Origin: Lysobacter enzymogenes
GTDB taxonomy: Bacteria > Pseudomonadota > Gammaproteobacteria > Xanthomonadales > Xanthomonadaceae
Assembly (NCBI RefSeq): GCF_023617245.1
Contig: NZ_CP067396.1
Location: forward strand, 2,356,001 to 2,420,000
DNA: 64,000 nt
Reading direction: 5' to 3'
The translations under genes were made by a program, and so were the position numbers. This document shows, one piece after another, positions 8,769 through 15,925 of this stretch (its first letter is position 1; every line of letters starts with the position of its first letter). Below the pieces are notes generated by a model, which was not told the origin of the DNA, did not search any database, and saw nothing but the letters and a program-made list of their open reading frames with translations.

Positions 8769-10030
8769 CGGTGCGCGGCGCTGACGGTTGCGGCATCCGT
8801 GGGCGCCGGGCAAGCGGGTACGCCGACAGCGGCGGGAACGGCCCTTGGGTCGGCCGGAAACCATAGCGGCGGCCGCGGCGGCAGCCGGCCGAGGCGAACG
8901 GCACGCTGGAGCACGCGGGCCTCGTTGACCGATACGGGCGAAATCGCAGCGTGCGGCTTGTCGGCCAAGCGGGCGGCCGCGTTCGCGAATGCATTCGCCT
9001 GGGAGCCGCGGCAGTTGCGCAAGGCGTGGATGCCGCGATACAGCAGCGCCATCGCCCGCAAGTCGTTGGCCAGGCCCAGCATCCAGCCGGACGTGTTGGG
9101 CGCGAGATCCAGCTCGCGCAACAGTTGCGCGAAGCGTTGGTCGGCGCTGGAGTACTGTCCCTCCCGATAGCGCAGCATGGCGTCGAGGCCGCGCAAGTTC
9201 AGCCATTCGATATCGCCCGGACGATAGAAGTTCGGTGCGTTGCGCAGCGCGTCGGCGAGCGTCTGCCGCGCCAACGGCCGGCTCGCTTCGTCGCCGCGCC
9301 GGACCAGGTTGAACGCCAGCCAGTAGCGGTCGTTCTGTCCCGGCAATCCGGCGCGCTCGCGCTCGGCGACGTTGCGCCGGAACAACGAGACGCCGCGGTC
9401 GAAGTCCGGCGGCGGGCGCTCGTCGTCGCCGCGTCCGAGCAGGACCTTGGCCAGATTGCTACGCGCGTTGAACAACATTTCGCTGCGCGGACGGGTGCGC
9501 TCCAGGATGGCGACCGCTTCGCGTTGCAAAAGCAGTTCTTCCTCGGGATCGCGCGCCGCTGTCCAGGCCAGGCGCGACAGCGCCAAGGCGTAGACCGGAT
9601 GATCGCGGCCGTAGCCGACCTCGAGCCGACCCAATATGGCGAGCGCGGAGCCGCGAGACACCCGCGGGAAGCGGCTGAGCGCGAGGTAGACCTCGGCCAA
9701 CGCGGTTTGCGGATGACTCGGGCCGAGGTTTTGCTTGCGCTCGTCGTACAAGCGCTGCGCGTTGTCGGGGTAGGCCGGGCTTTGCCGCACCCGCTGGACG
9801 TCGACCAGACGCTCGAGCGCGTTGTCCGCCAGCACCGGGTCGATCGGTGTGGCCAGCGCGCGCGCGCGTTGCGCGTCGTCCTCGGCGCCGGCCAGTCGGC
9901 CGAGTTGGCGCAGAAAGTTCGAGCGCAGGATCAGCGCCTGGACCTGGAGCGCCCGGCTGCCGGGTTCGTTCGCTCGCGTCTGGCGCAGCAGCGCGTCGAC
10001 GCTGTTCAATGCTTCTGCGGTGCGGCCCAT
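8765..10030 (-). CDS. C-terminal TPR half of kinase 2, cut off by an in-frame TAG
   Basis: In-frame continuation (421 residues from ATG 10030) of the upstream kinase after TAG 10043-10045. The four codons between the stop and this ATG read TLWD, so the repeat structure runs through the break. Motifs shared with the other paralog: PIDPVLADNALE, LGPSHPQTALAEV, YGRDHPVYA, FARLL-like FAQLL. The frame is clean to its TGA, which overlaps the ATG of kinase 1, so translational coupling of the operon is still built in. It could be made from its own ATG, but no ribosome site is evident. The family role would be protein-protein sensing outside the kinase domain. Confidence 0.6.
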   Translation of the reverse strand: MGRTAEALNSVDALLRQTRANEPGSRALQVQALILRSNFLRQLGRLAGAEDDAQRARALATPIDPVLADNALERLVDVQRVRQSPAYPDNAQRLYDERKQNLGPSHPQTALAEVYLALSRFPRVSRGSALAILGRLEVGYGRDHPVYALALSRLAWTAARDPEEELLLQREAVAILERTRPRSEMLFNARSNLAKVLLGRGDDERPPPDFDRGVSLFRRNVAERERAGLPGQNDRYWLAFNLVRRGDEASRPLARQTLADALRNAPNFYRPGDIEWLNLRGLDAMLRYREGQYSSADQRFAQLLRELDLAPNTSGWMLGLANDLRAMALLYRGIHALRNCRGSQANAFANAAARLADKPHAAISPVSVNEARVLQRAVRLGRLPPRPPLWFPADPRAVPAAVGVPACPAPTDAATVSAAHR

Positions 10031-10042
10031 GTCCCACAGCGT

Positions 10043-11758
10043 CTACGCCCGCTCCAGGCCGATGGCGACGCCTGCGTTGCGCGCATTGGGGGCGTCGGAG
10101 GCGGCCAGCGCATCCAGGCGCGCCCGCGCCAGCGCGAGCGCTTCGTTGTGGCGTCCCTGGTAATTGAGCGCGGACAAGCGCGTGGCGGCGATGAAGCCAT
10201 CTTCGTCGCGGTCGCCGGCGCGGTCGGAAATGCGCGAGGCTTCCGAGGCCAGCTTGGCGGCCCGCAGATAGTCGCCGATCTGGATATAGCCGCGCGCCAG
10301 GGTCGCCAGCGCGTGCGCGCGCAAGGCCGGCTGGTCTGCCAGCGGCAACGCGCGCAGCTCGCGTTCGGTGCGTTCCAGCAGCGCGCGCGAAGAGAACCGG
10401 GTGCTGCCCAGGCCCGACAGCGTCGCCGTGCCCAGGGTCGAGGCGAACAGGCGGCCGACCTGCTCGCCGGCCGCGGCTTCGCGCAGGGCCTGGCGATGCT
10501 GCCACCACGCCGCGCCCAGGCCCGCGGCCAGGGCCAGGATCAGCGCCGCGCTCAGGCCGGTCGCCGTCGGATTGCGCCGCAGCCACTTGCGCGCGCGCGA
10601 CAAGCCGCTGCCCGGGCGCACCCGTACCGGCCGCCCTTGGCGCCAGCGCCGCAGTTCGTCGGCGAACTCGGCGACGCTGGCGTAGCGGTCCTGCGGTCGC
10701 GTGGCGACCGCCTTGAGCAGGATCGCGGACAAGTCGCCGCGCAGCCGCCGGGCCAGCGTCGCGGCGTCGGCGGCGCCGCGCGCATGCGCGGCCGCGTCGG
10801 GCGCGCCTTCGAGCGACTGCTCCATCGGCATCGGTTCGCCCGAATCGGCTGTGGGCAGCAGATCGCGCAGGCCGTGCAGCGGAGTCGGCCACTGGCCGCT
10901 GAGCAGGCGATAGCCCAGCACGCCCAAGGCGTACAGATCGGTGGCGGGGCCCTGCGCGCCGTGCCCGCGCGCTTCCGGCGCGGCGTACTGCGGGGTCAGC
11001 GCGGACATCGCCGGAGGCAAGGCTTCGCGCAACGGCCCGATCTGCGCGGAGATGCCGAAGTCGAGCAACTGCGCGCGCCCGTCGCCGGCGACCAGCACGT
11101 TGGACGGCTTGAGGTCGCGGTGCAGCACGCCCTGGGCGTGGGCGTAGACGACCGCGTCGCAGACCTGCAGCAGCAGATCCACGCGCGCGGCGACATCGAG
11201 GCGGTGGCGATCGCACCAGGCGTCGATCGGTTCGCCCTCGACATAGCGCAGGGCGAACCAGGGCCGGCCGTTCTCGTCGACGCCGCCGTCGACCAGTGCG
11301 GCGATGCCGGCGTGGTCCAGGCGCGCGAGCAGGTTGCGCTCTTCGCGCATCGCCGCGATCAGTTGCGGCGAATCCAGTTCGGCGCGCACGCACTTGAGCG
11401 CGACCCGCTGCTGGTACTGGCCGTCGTCGCGGTGCGCTTCGTAGACCGTGCCCATGCCGCCGCGGCCGATCTCGCGGTCGATCCGCCACGGCCCCAGGCG
11501 CGCGCCGACGCGCAGGTCGGGCGCCGGCGTAGGCGACGATGCCGGCGCGGCGGCGCGGTCGCGGTGTTCGGCGAGGATTTGCACCGGCGAGCGGTCGAGC
11601 ACGCCGGCCTCGGCGTCGGCCCGCAGCAACGCGCACAAGGCGGCGTGCAGGTCGGGCTCGGTCGCGGCCAGTTCGGCCAACCGGCGTTCGCGCTCCTCGG
11701 CGGGCAGTTCGACGAACTCGTCGAACCGCTGCAGGGCGCGGGCCGAAATGGCGTTCAT
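10043..11758 (-). CDS. Membrane-anchored Ser/Thr protein kinase 2 (truncated by TAG)
   Basis: A 571-residue product up to TAG 10043. The layout is the same as kinase 1: N-terminal leader with LDRSPVQILAEH, kinase domain from about residue 90 with GRGGMGTVYEA, Lys122 (VALKC), HRDLKPSN with Asp215, DFG with Asp233 and YAAPEA. A membrane helix sits near residues 400-420, followed by the same SSRALLERTERELRALP segment. The TAG falls where kinase 1 has a CAG Gln codon (ARAQWYL against ERA-stop-TLW). The gene starts 40 bases after the sigma factor stop, so sigma factor, kinase 2 and kinase 1 form one operon. Kinase domains of the two paralogs are very similar, which points to a tandem duplication. 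Confidence 0.85.
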   Translation of the reverse strand: MNAISARALQRFDEFVELPAEERERRLAELAATEPDLHAALCALLRADAEAGVLDRSPVQILAEHRDRAAAPASSPTPAPDLRVGARLGPWRIDREIGRGGMGTVYEAHRDDGQYQQRVALKCVRAELDSPQLIAAMREERNLLARLDHAGIAALVDGGVDENGRPWFALRYVEGEPIDAWCDRHRLDVAARVDLLLQVCDAVVYAHAQGVLHRDLKPSNVLVAGDGRAQLLDFGISAQIGPLREALPPAMSALTPQYAAPEARGHGAQGPATDLYALGVLGYRLLSGQWPTPLHGLRDLLPTADSGEPMPMEQSLEGAPDAAAHARGAADAATLARRLRGDLSAILLKAVATRPQDRYASVAEFADELRRWRQGRPVRVRPGSGLSRARKWLRRNPTATGLSAALILALAAGLGAAWWQHRQALREAAAGEQVGRLFASTLGTATLSGLGSTRFSSRALLERTERELRALPLADQPALRAHALATLARGYIQIGDYLRAAKLASEASRISDRAGDRDEDGFIAATRLSALNYQGRHNEALALARARLDALAASDAPNARNAGVAIGLERA

Positions 11759-11798
11759 GCGCGGGGCCGGGGGCGGCGGGCAGGACGGAGGGACGCGC

Positions 11799-12464
11799 TC
11801 AGGCGGCGTCGTCCTCGCCGTCCAGGTCGGGACCCACGCGCAGGTGCGCGGCCAGGAACGCGCGCGCCTTGCGCCAGTCGCGGCGGATGGTGCGGTCGGT
11901 CAGGCCCAGCACCTCGCCGATCTCGATGTCGCTCATGCCGGCGAAGTAACGCATTTCCACCAACTGGGTCAGCCGCGGCTCGACCGCGCTGAGCGCTTCC
12001 AGGGCGCGGTCGATCGACAGCAACTGGTCGAGGTCGGGATCGTAGGAGGGCTCGTAGTGCGGATCGGCCTTGTCGGCGAGATAGCTTTCTTCGTACTTGA
12101 GCCGCTTGAGCCGGCGCACCTCGTCCAGCAGCGCGTAGCGCATCGCCTGCGACAGCACCGCGAGCAGGTGCTGGCGGTTGTTGAGGGTGAGCTTGTCCTG
12201 GTTCAGGCGCAGCCAGGTGCGGTTGATCAGCGAGGTCGGCGAACGCTTGCTGCCGCGGCGCCAGCGCCGGCGGATCTGCAGCGAGGCGGCCTCGTGCAGG
12301 TCGTTGTAGAGCAGCGCGTAGACCCGGTCCCAGGCGCCGGGCTGTCCGCCCTGCGCGGCGGCGATGAGTTGGGTGACCGAATCCAGGGTCGCCTGCGGAA
12401 ACTCGAACGCGTCCGGCCCGGCGGGTGCGGCCGTCGAATCGGGCGGTGGGCTCTCTTGAGTCAT
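11799..12464 (-). CDS. ECF-type RNA polymerase sigma factor, kinase-linked group
   Basis: A 221-residue sigma-70 family protein of the Sig-70_X6/ECF43-like type. Region 2 (about 40-125) includes HLLAVLSQAMRYALLDEVRR. Region 4 (about 150-210) has LVEMRYFAGMSDIEIGEVLG followed by a helix-turn-helix. Where ordinary ECF factors carry an acidic DAED-like segment to bind core polymerase, this one has SPTSLINRTWLRL, with Thr77. In the characterised relatives (EcfP of Vibrio, EcfK of Xanthomonas) a partner Ser/Thr kinase phosphorylates this region to switch the factor on. The two kinases directly downstream are the obvious partners. ATG 12464 is preferred over the TTG at 12527. No anti-sigma gene is present. 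Confidence 0.88.
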   Translation of the reverse strand: MTQESPPPDSTAAPAGPDAFEFPQATLDSVTQLIAAAQGGQPGAWDRVYALLYNDLHEAASLQIRRRWRRGSKRSPTSLINRTWLRLNQDKLTLNNRQHLLAVLSQAMRYALLDEVRRLKRLKYEESYLADKADPHYEPSYDPDLDQLLSIDRALEALSAVEPRLTQLVEMRYFAGMSDIEIGEVLGLTDRTIRRDWRKARAFLAAHLRVGPDLDGEDDAA

Positions 12465-12820
12465 GTCCGGTTTAGCTTCGACGAGACGATGGGATTTCGT
12501 TGGCCTGAACCGCCAAACCTTGTCCAATTTTCGAAATGATTACGCCAAACGTGTGGACTTGTCGATAACGCAGGCCCCGAAAGAACGTGCCATCGACATT
12601 GCATATCGTCATGTAGGGGGGCGTGCAATTGCGGGTTGGCACTAGAGATGTGTGGTTTGGGGCTTTAACGCACACGGTTTTGGCCCGAAGCGCGTGTAGT
12701 TTTCCGCGCTTTCTGGCGCGCGCAGATACGCGTCGACGACGCATCGATCCGCCGACGTGGCCGGATTTTTCAGCGAATTCCCAGGCGTACGGCGACGCCG
12801 CGCGGGTGCGCGACCCGGTT
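12465..12820 (-). promoter_or_regulatory. Low-GC leader region of the sigma factor-kinase operon
   Basis: This 356-base gap is visibly richer in A/T than its surroundings, as expected for a control region. On the minus strand it contains a 46-codon ORF (ATG 12613, TAA 12472-12474) that ends seven bases before the sigma factor ATG, and there is no good ribosome site for the sigma gene itself. No convincing -35/-10 pair was found. The ORF may be a translated leader or chance. Confidence 0.4.
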
Positions 12821-13810
12821 TCAGCGGCCGGCGAGGCGGTCGGCGATGGCCCAGCGCAGCCGCGCGGTGTCGGCGTCCATGCGCCGCCGCGCTTCGCGCG
12901 CCTCGTCTTCGTCGCAGGCGCGGAAATACAACTTGGCGTTGGGTCGCGCCTGCGCCAGCCGCGGCAGGTCGGCGGCGATGATCCGGCCCAGGCGCGGATA
13001 GCCGCCGACGGTCTGGGCGTCGGCCAGCAGCACGATCGGTTGGCCGTCGGCAGGCAGTTGGATGGTGCCCGGCGCGACCGGTTCGGACACGCCGGCGCCG
13101 GCCGCGGCGGGCGTGTCCAGCGCCTCGCCGCCCAGGCGCAGGCCTTGCCGGTTGCTGGCCGGGTCGACCCGCCAGCCGCTGTCGCCGAAGCGCTGCGCGG
13201 CGGCGGCCAGCGCCGGCGCGGCGGTGGCGACGTAGCGAATCGGCGCGTGCGGGTCGAGACCGGCGTCGGGATCGATCCACCAGCCCGGCACGCGCGGCGC
13301 ATCGACGCGCCGCGGCGGCCGCACGGGCCCCAGCGGCAAGCGGTCGCCGGCGCGCAGCGCGCGCCCGTGCAGGCCGCCGAAGCTGCCGCGCAGGTCGGTG
13401 GCGCTGCTGCCCAGCACGGGGTCGACCGCGAAGCCGCCGGCCACCGCCAGCCAAGCGCGCACGCCGGCGCGCATGCCGCCGATCGATACGGTGCCGGCGG
13501 GCAGCTCCAGCGGCCGCGCCGCGGGCAGCGGGTGGCCGTCGAAGCGCAGTTCGCACGGCGCGCCGAGCAAGGCCAGCCGGGTCGGCGCGCGCAGGCGCAG
13601 GGTCGGGCCGTGCAGGGTCAGTTCCAGCACCGCGGCCTCGGCGGGATTGCCGACCAGGGCATTGGCCAGGCGCGCGCAGCGCGGGTCCAGCGCGCCGCCC
13701 TGGCCGACGCCGAGGTGGCGCCAGCCGGCGCGGCCGAGGTCCTGCACGCAGCTGAGCGCGCCGGGCGCGATCACCTCGATCCATTCCTCGCCCGTGAGAG
13801 CGGCGGTCAT
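12821..13810 (-). CDS. pxpC: 5-oxoprolinase subunit C (biotin-dependent carboxyltransferase family)
   Basis: A 329-residue protein of the PxpC/KipA family, the third subunit of the ATP-dependent 5-oxoprolinase complex. Diagnostic segments: CVQDLGRAGWRHLGVGQGGA, LELTLHGPTLRL, AWLAVAGGFAVDPVLGSSAT, LRGSFGGLHGRALRAGD, VDPASNRQGLRLGG and LADAQTVGGYPRLG. The start at ATG 13810 (MTAALTGEEWIEV) is chosen because family members begin close to the IEV-PG-VQDLGR core. ATG 13876 in the same frame would leave only ten bases after pxpB and is an alternative. It is cotranscribed with pxpB. The next genes downstream are the sigma-kinase operon, not pxpA. Confidence 0.93.
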   Translation of the reverse strand: MTAALTGEEWIEVIAPGALSCVQDLGRAGWRHLGVGQGGALDPRCARLANALVGNPAEAAVLELTLHGPTLRLRAPTRLALLGAPCELRFDGHPLPAARPLELPAGTVSIGGMRAGVRAWLAVAGGFAVDPVLGSSATDLRGSFGGLHGRALRAGDRLPLGPVRPPRRVDAPRVPGWWIDPDAGLDPHAPIRYVATAAPALAAAAQRFGDSGWRVDPASNRQGLRLGGEALDTPAAAGAGVSEPVAPGTIQLPADGQPIVLLADAQTVGGYPRLGRIIAADLPRLAQARPNAKLYFRACDEDEAREARRRMDADTARLRWAIADRLAGR

Positions 13811-13886
13811 GGCCGCGCGCTCGCCGGGCCGCCGGCGGCCGCCAGGCCGAACCGTGCGCGGACGCTGGATGCGCAACGCGCCGGGC

Positions 13887-14645
13887 TCATGCGGGCGTCG
13901 CCCGCGCGGGATCGCTCAGCGCGTGGAATTCGTCGGCGCCGATCGCGCGCAGGCGCACGCGGTCGCCGGGCTGGAGCAGGCTCGGCGCCTCGCGCCGCGC
14001 ATCGAACAGGCGCAGCGGCGTGCGCCCGAGCAGGCGCCAACCGCCGGGACCCGGGCGCGGATAGATGCCGGTCTGGGCGCCGCCGATGGCGACGCTGCCG
14101 GCCGCGACCTGGGTGCGCGGGCTGGCCAGGCGCGGCAGCGCCAGCGCCGGGTCCAGGCCGGACAGGTAGGGGAATCCGGGCGCGAAGCCGATCATCGCCA
14201 CGCGATAGTCGCCGCCGCTGTGGCGCTCGACCAACTGGGCGGCGGTCAGGCCCAATTGCGAGGCCGCTTCATCGAGGTCCGGGCCGAACTCGCCGCCGTA
14301 GGCGACCGGGATCTCGACCACGCGCGTGGCCCCGGCGGCCGCGATGTCGTCGCTGTCGCCGCAGCGCTGCAGCAGCCAGTCGCGCACCGTCGCGGCGTCG
14401 GTCTGGGCGGGATCGAAGAACACCGCCAGGCTGGCATAGGCCGGCACCAGGTCGCGCAGCCAGGGCGGCGCCGGCGCGCGCACCCGCGCGGCCAAGGCGT
14501 GCACGCGCGCGTTGAGCGCGTCGTCGATGCGTTCGCCCAGGCGCAGCAGCCAGGCGTCGTCGGCCAGCGCTTCGAACTCCACCGCGGCGGCGCCCTCGCG
14601 CGGGCGCCGGTCGGCGCCGGCCGGGTTCGCGGCAGGATCGTTCAC
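13887..14645 (-). CDS. pxpB: 5-oxoprolinase subunit B (PxpB/KipI family)
   Basis: A 252-residue PxpB/KipI protein. It shows the family core: VEFEALADDAWLLRLGE at the N terminus, PVAYGGEFGPDLDEAA, IGFAPGFPYLSGLDPAL, LPRLASPRTQVAAGSVAIGG and the end GWRLLGRTPLRLFDARR. It works with PxpA and PxpC to hydrolyse 5-oxoproline using ATP. The start is GTG 14645, whose last bases overlap the stop of the HIT gene (GTGA). Reading further upstream gives Arg/Ala-rich antisense-like sequence. The gene is part of a run of overlapping genes from the dienelactone hydrolase to pxpC. Confidence 0.93.
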   Translation of the reverse strand: MNDPAANPAGADRRPREGAAAVEFEALADDAWLLRLGERIDDALNARVHALAARVRAPAPPWLRDLVPAYASLAVFFDPAQTDAATVRDWLLQRCGDSDDIAAAGATRVVEIPVAYGGEFGPDLDEAASQLGLTAAQLVERHSGGDYRVAMIGFAPGFPYLSGLDPALALPRLASPRTQVAAGSVAIGGAQTGIYPRPGPGGWRLLGRTPLRLFDARREAPSLLQPGDRVRLRAIGADEFHALSDPARATPA

Positions 14646-15052
14646 TGCGCCAGCGCGCGCTGCAGCAGGTGCAGGCGCTGCACCAGCGCCTCGGGCGAAT
14701 ACGGTTGGGCGCTGGCCATGCCCCACACCGGCCGCGGCCAGGCGATGTCCTCGCGGTAGCGCGCGATCACGTGCACGTGCAGCTGCGGCACCAGGTTGCC
14801 GAGCGCGGCGACGTTGAGCTTGTGCGGCGCGAACCCGGCCTGCAGGGCGCGGCTGACCTTGGCGATCTCGCGGGTCAGCGTCTGCTGCTGGGCCTCGTCG
14901 AGATCGACCAGTTCGGTCGCGCCGTCGACCCGCGGCACCAGGATCAGCCAGGGATGGTTGGCGTCGTCCATCAGCCGCAGTTCGCACAGTTCGAACTGGG
15001 CGACCGGATGGGTGTCGTCGGCCAGTTGCGGATGCAGGTGCCAGGGATTCAT
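14642..15052 (-). CDS. HIT domain protein
   Basis: A 136-residue histidine-triad nucleotide-binding protein. The active-site motif reads QLHVHVIAR near residues 92-100 (HxHxH-like; the last His position is partly altered), preceded by HPWLILVPR. Such proteins hydrolyse nucleoside phosphoramidates or dinucleotides. ATG 15052 overlaps the stop of the dienelactone hydrolase gene, and its own stop overlaps the pxpB start, so the four genes are translationally coupled. The physiological substrate cannot be told. Confidence 0.85.
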   Translation of the reverse strand: MNPWHLHPQLADDTHPVAQFELCELRLMDDANHPWLILVPRVDGATELVDLDEAQQQTLTREIAKVSRALQAGFAPHKLNVAALGNLVPQLHVHVIARYREDIAWPRPVWGMASAQPYSPEALVQRLHLLQRALAQ

Positions 15053-15711
15053 TTCAGCGCGTCCGCGAGGAAGTCCAGGGTGCGTGTCCAGGCCAGCGCG
15101 GCGCTGCCGGCGTCGTAGTGGTCGCCGACGTCGCGGTTGAAGGCGTGGTCGGCGTCGTAGAGATGGATCGGCGCGTTCGGCAGCGCCTCGCGGTGGCGTT
15201 CGATCGCCTCCGGCGGAATGCTGGCGTCGCGGGTGCCGAAGTGGAACAGCATCGGCGCGCGCAGCGGCTCGCCGAGGAAGGGCAGGGTGCGCGCGCCGTA
15301 ATAGCTCACCGCCGGCAGGCCGTGGCGGGTGTTGCCCAGGAACGCCAGCGAACCGCCCCAGCAGAAGCCGACCGCGCCGGTGCGCAGGCCTTCGCTTTGC
15401 AGCAGGTGGGCGGCGGCGCCGACGATGTCGCTGGCGCGGTCGAAGCCGACCGCGTTGCGCAGTTCGACGCCGCGGGCGGTGGCGTCCTTGTCGTAGTCCA
15501 GCTCGACCTCGCGCTCGACCGGATCGAACAGGGCCGGGGCCAGGGCGACGTAGCCGGCGTCGGCGAACCGCTCGGTCACCGCGCGGATGTGCTCGTTGAC
15601 GCCGAAGATTTCCTGCAGGACCACCACGCCGCCGAGCGGCACGCCGCTGGGGTCGGCGCGCCAGGCCCGCACCGGGCCGGCGGGGGTGTCCAGGTCGATC
15701 CAATGAGCCAT
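15049..15711 (-). CDS. Dienelactone hydrolase family protein
   Basis: A 220-residue alpha/beta hydrolase. It has VVVLQEIFGVNEHIRAV early, the nucleophile elbow GFCWGG with Cys as in true dienelactone hydrolases, Asp in FHFGTRDASIP, and His in YDADHAFNRD, giving a complete Cys-Asp-His triad. It is probably cytosolic. The start ATG 15711 (MAHWIDLDTPAGPVRAW) is preceded by GGAG-like sequence. It is the first gene of the run leading into pxpBC and is divergent from rimO. The natural ester or lactone substrate is unknown. Confidence 0.9.
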   Translation of the reverse strand: MAHWIDLDTPAGPVRAWRADPSGVPLGGVVVLQEIFGVNEHIRAVTERFADAGYVALAPALFDPVEREVELDYDKDATARGVELRNAVGFDRASDIVGAAAHLLQSEGLRTGAVGFCWGGSLAFLGNTRHGLPAVSYYGARTLPFLGEPLRAPMLFHFGTRDASIPPEAIERHREALPNAPIHLYDADHAFNRDVGDHYDAGSAALAWTRTLDFLADALK

Positions 15712-15730
15712 GGGGGGATGCTCCTTGTGC

Positions 15731-15790
15731 GAATGGAACCGTACGGACGAAACCGTCCAGGTGAAACCGTGCGGATGAAACCGATTCGCA
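15731..15790. promoter_or_regulatory. Four iterated GGAACCGT/GAAACCGT sites
   Basis: Four imperfect direct repeats about 13-15 bases apart read GGAACCGTACG, GAAACCGTCCA, GAAACCGTGCG and GAAACCGATTC. They lie between the divergent dienelactone hydrolase and rimO genes, just upstream of the rimO -10 element. The arrangement suggests a repeated protein-binding site. Confidence 0.5.
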
Positions 15791-15810
15791 GGCAGTTTAG
15801 CCCCGCAGGC

Positions 15811-15816
15811 TATAAT
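15811..15816 (+). promoter_or_regulatory. Probable -10 element of rimO
   Basis: A perfect TATAAT followed by CCGCGC lies 110 bases upstream of the rimO start. No good -35 hexamer at the usual spacing is seen. Confidence 0.5.
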
Positions 15817-15925
15817 CCGCGCCCCTACGGGTTTTCCCGCCGTCTCCCGCACCGCCGCACGCCCAGCCCGCCCGCGCGGGCCCGCCGCGTTCGTTCAGGT
15901 CCATTCATCAGGTTCCGCCGCCAGC

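Noticed and set aside
5644..8994. Upstream in-frame extension of the DUF885 ORF to 8994
   Set aside because: The extension is Arg/Pro-rich shadow sequence over the kinase genes. The lipoprotein signal and a ribosome site place the real start at 5643.
3970..11992. Long plus-strand ORFs (3970-5745, 6369-8648, 8951-11992) opposite the peptidase and kinase genes
   Set aside because: They have no domain motifs and Arg/Gln/Val/Gly-biased composition, as expected of antisense frames in very GC-rich DNA.
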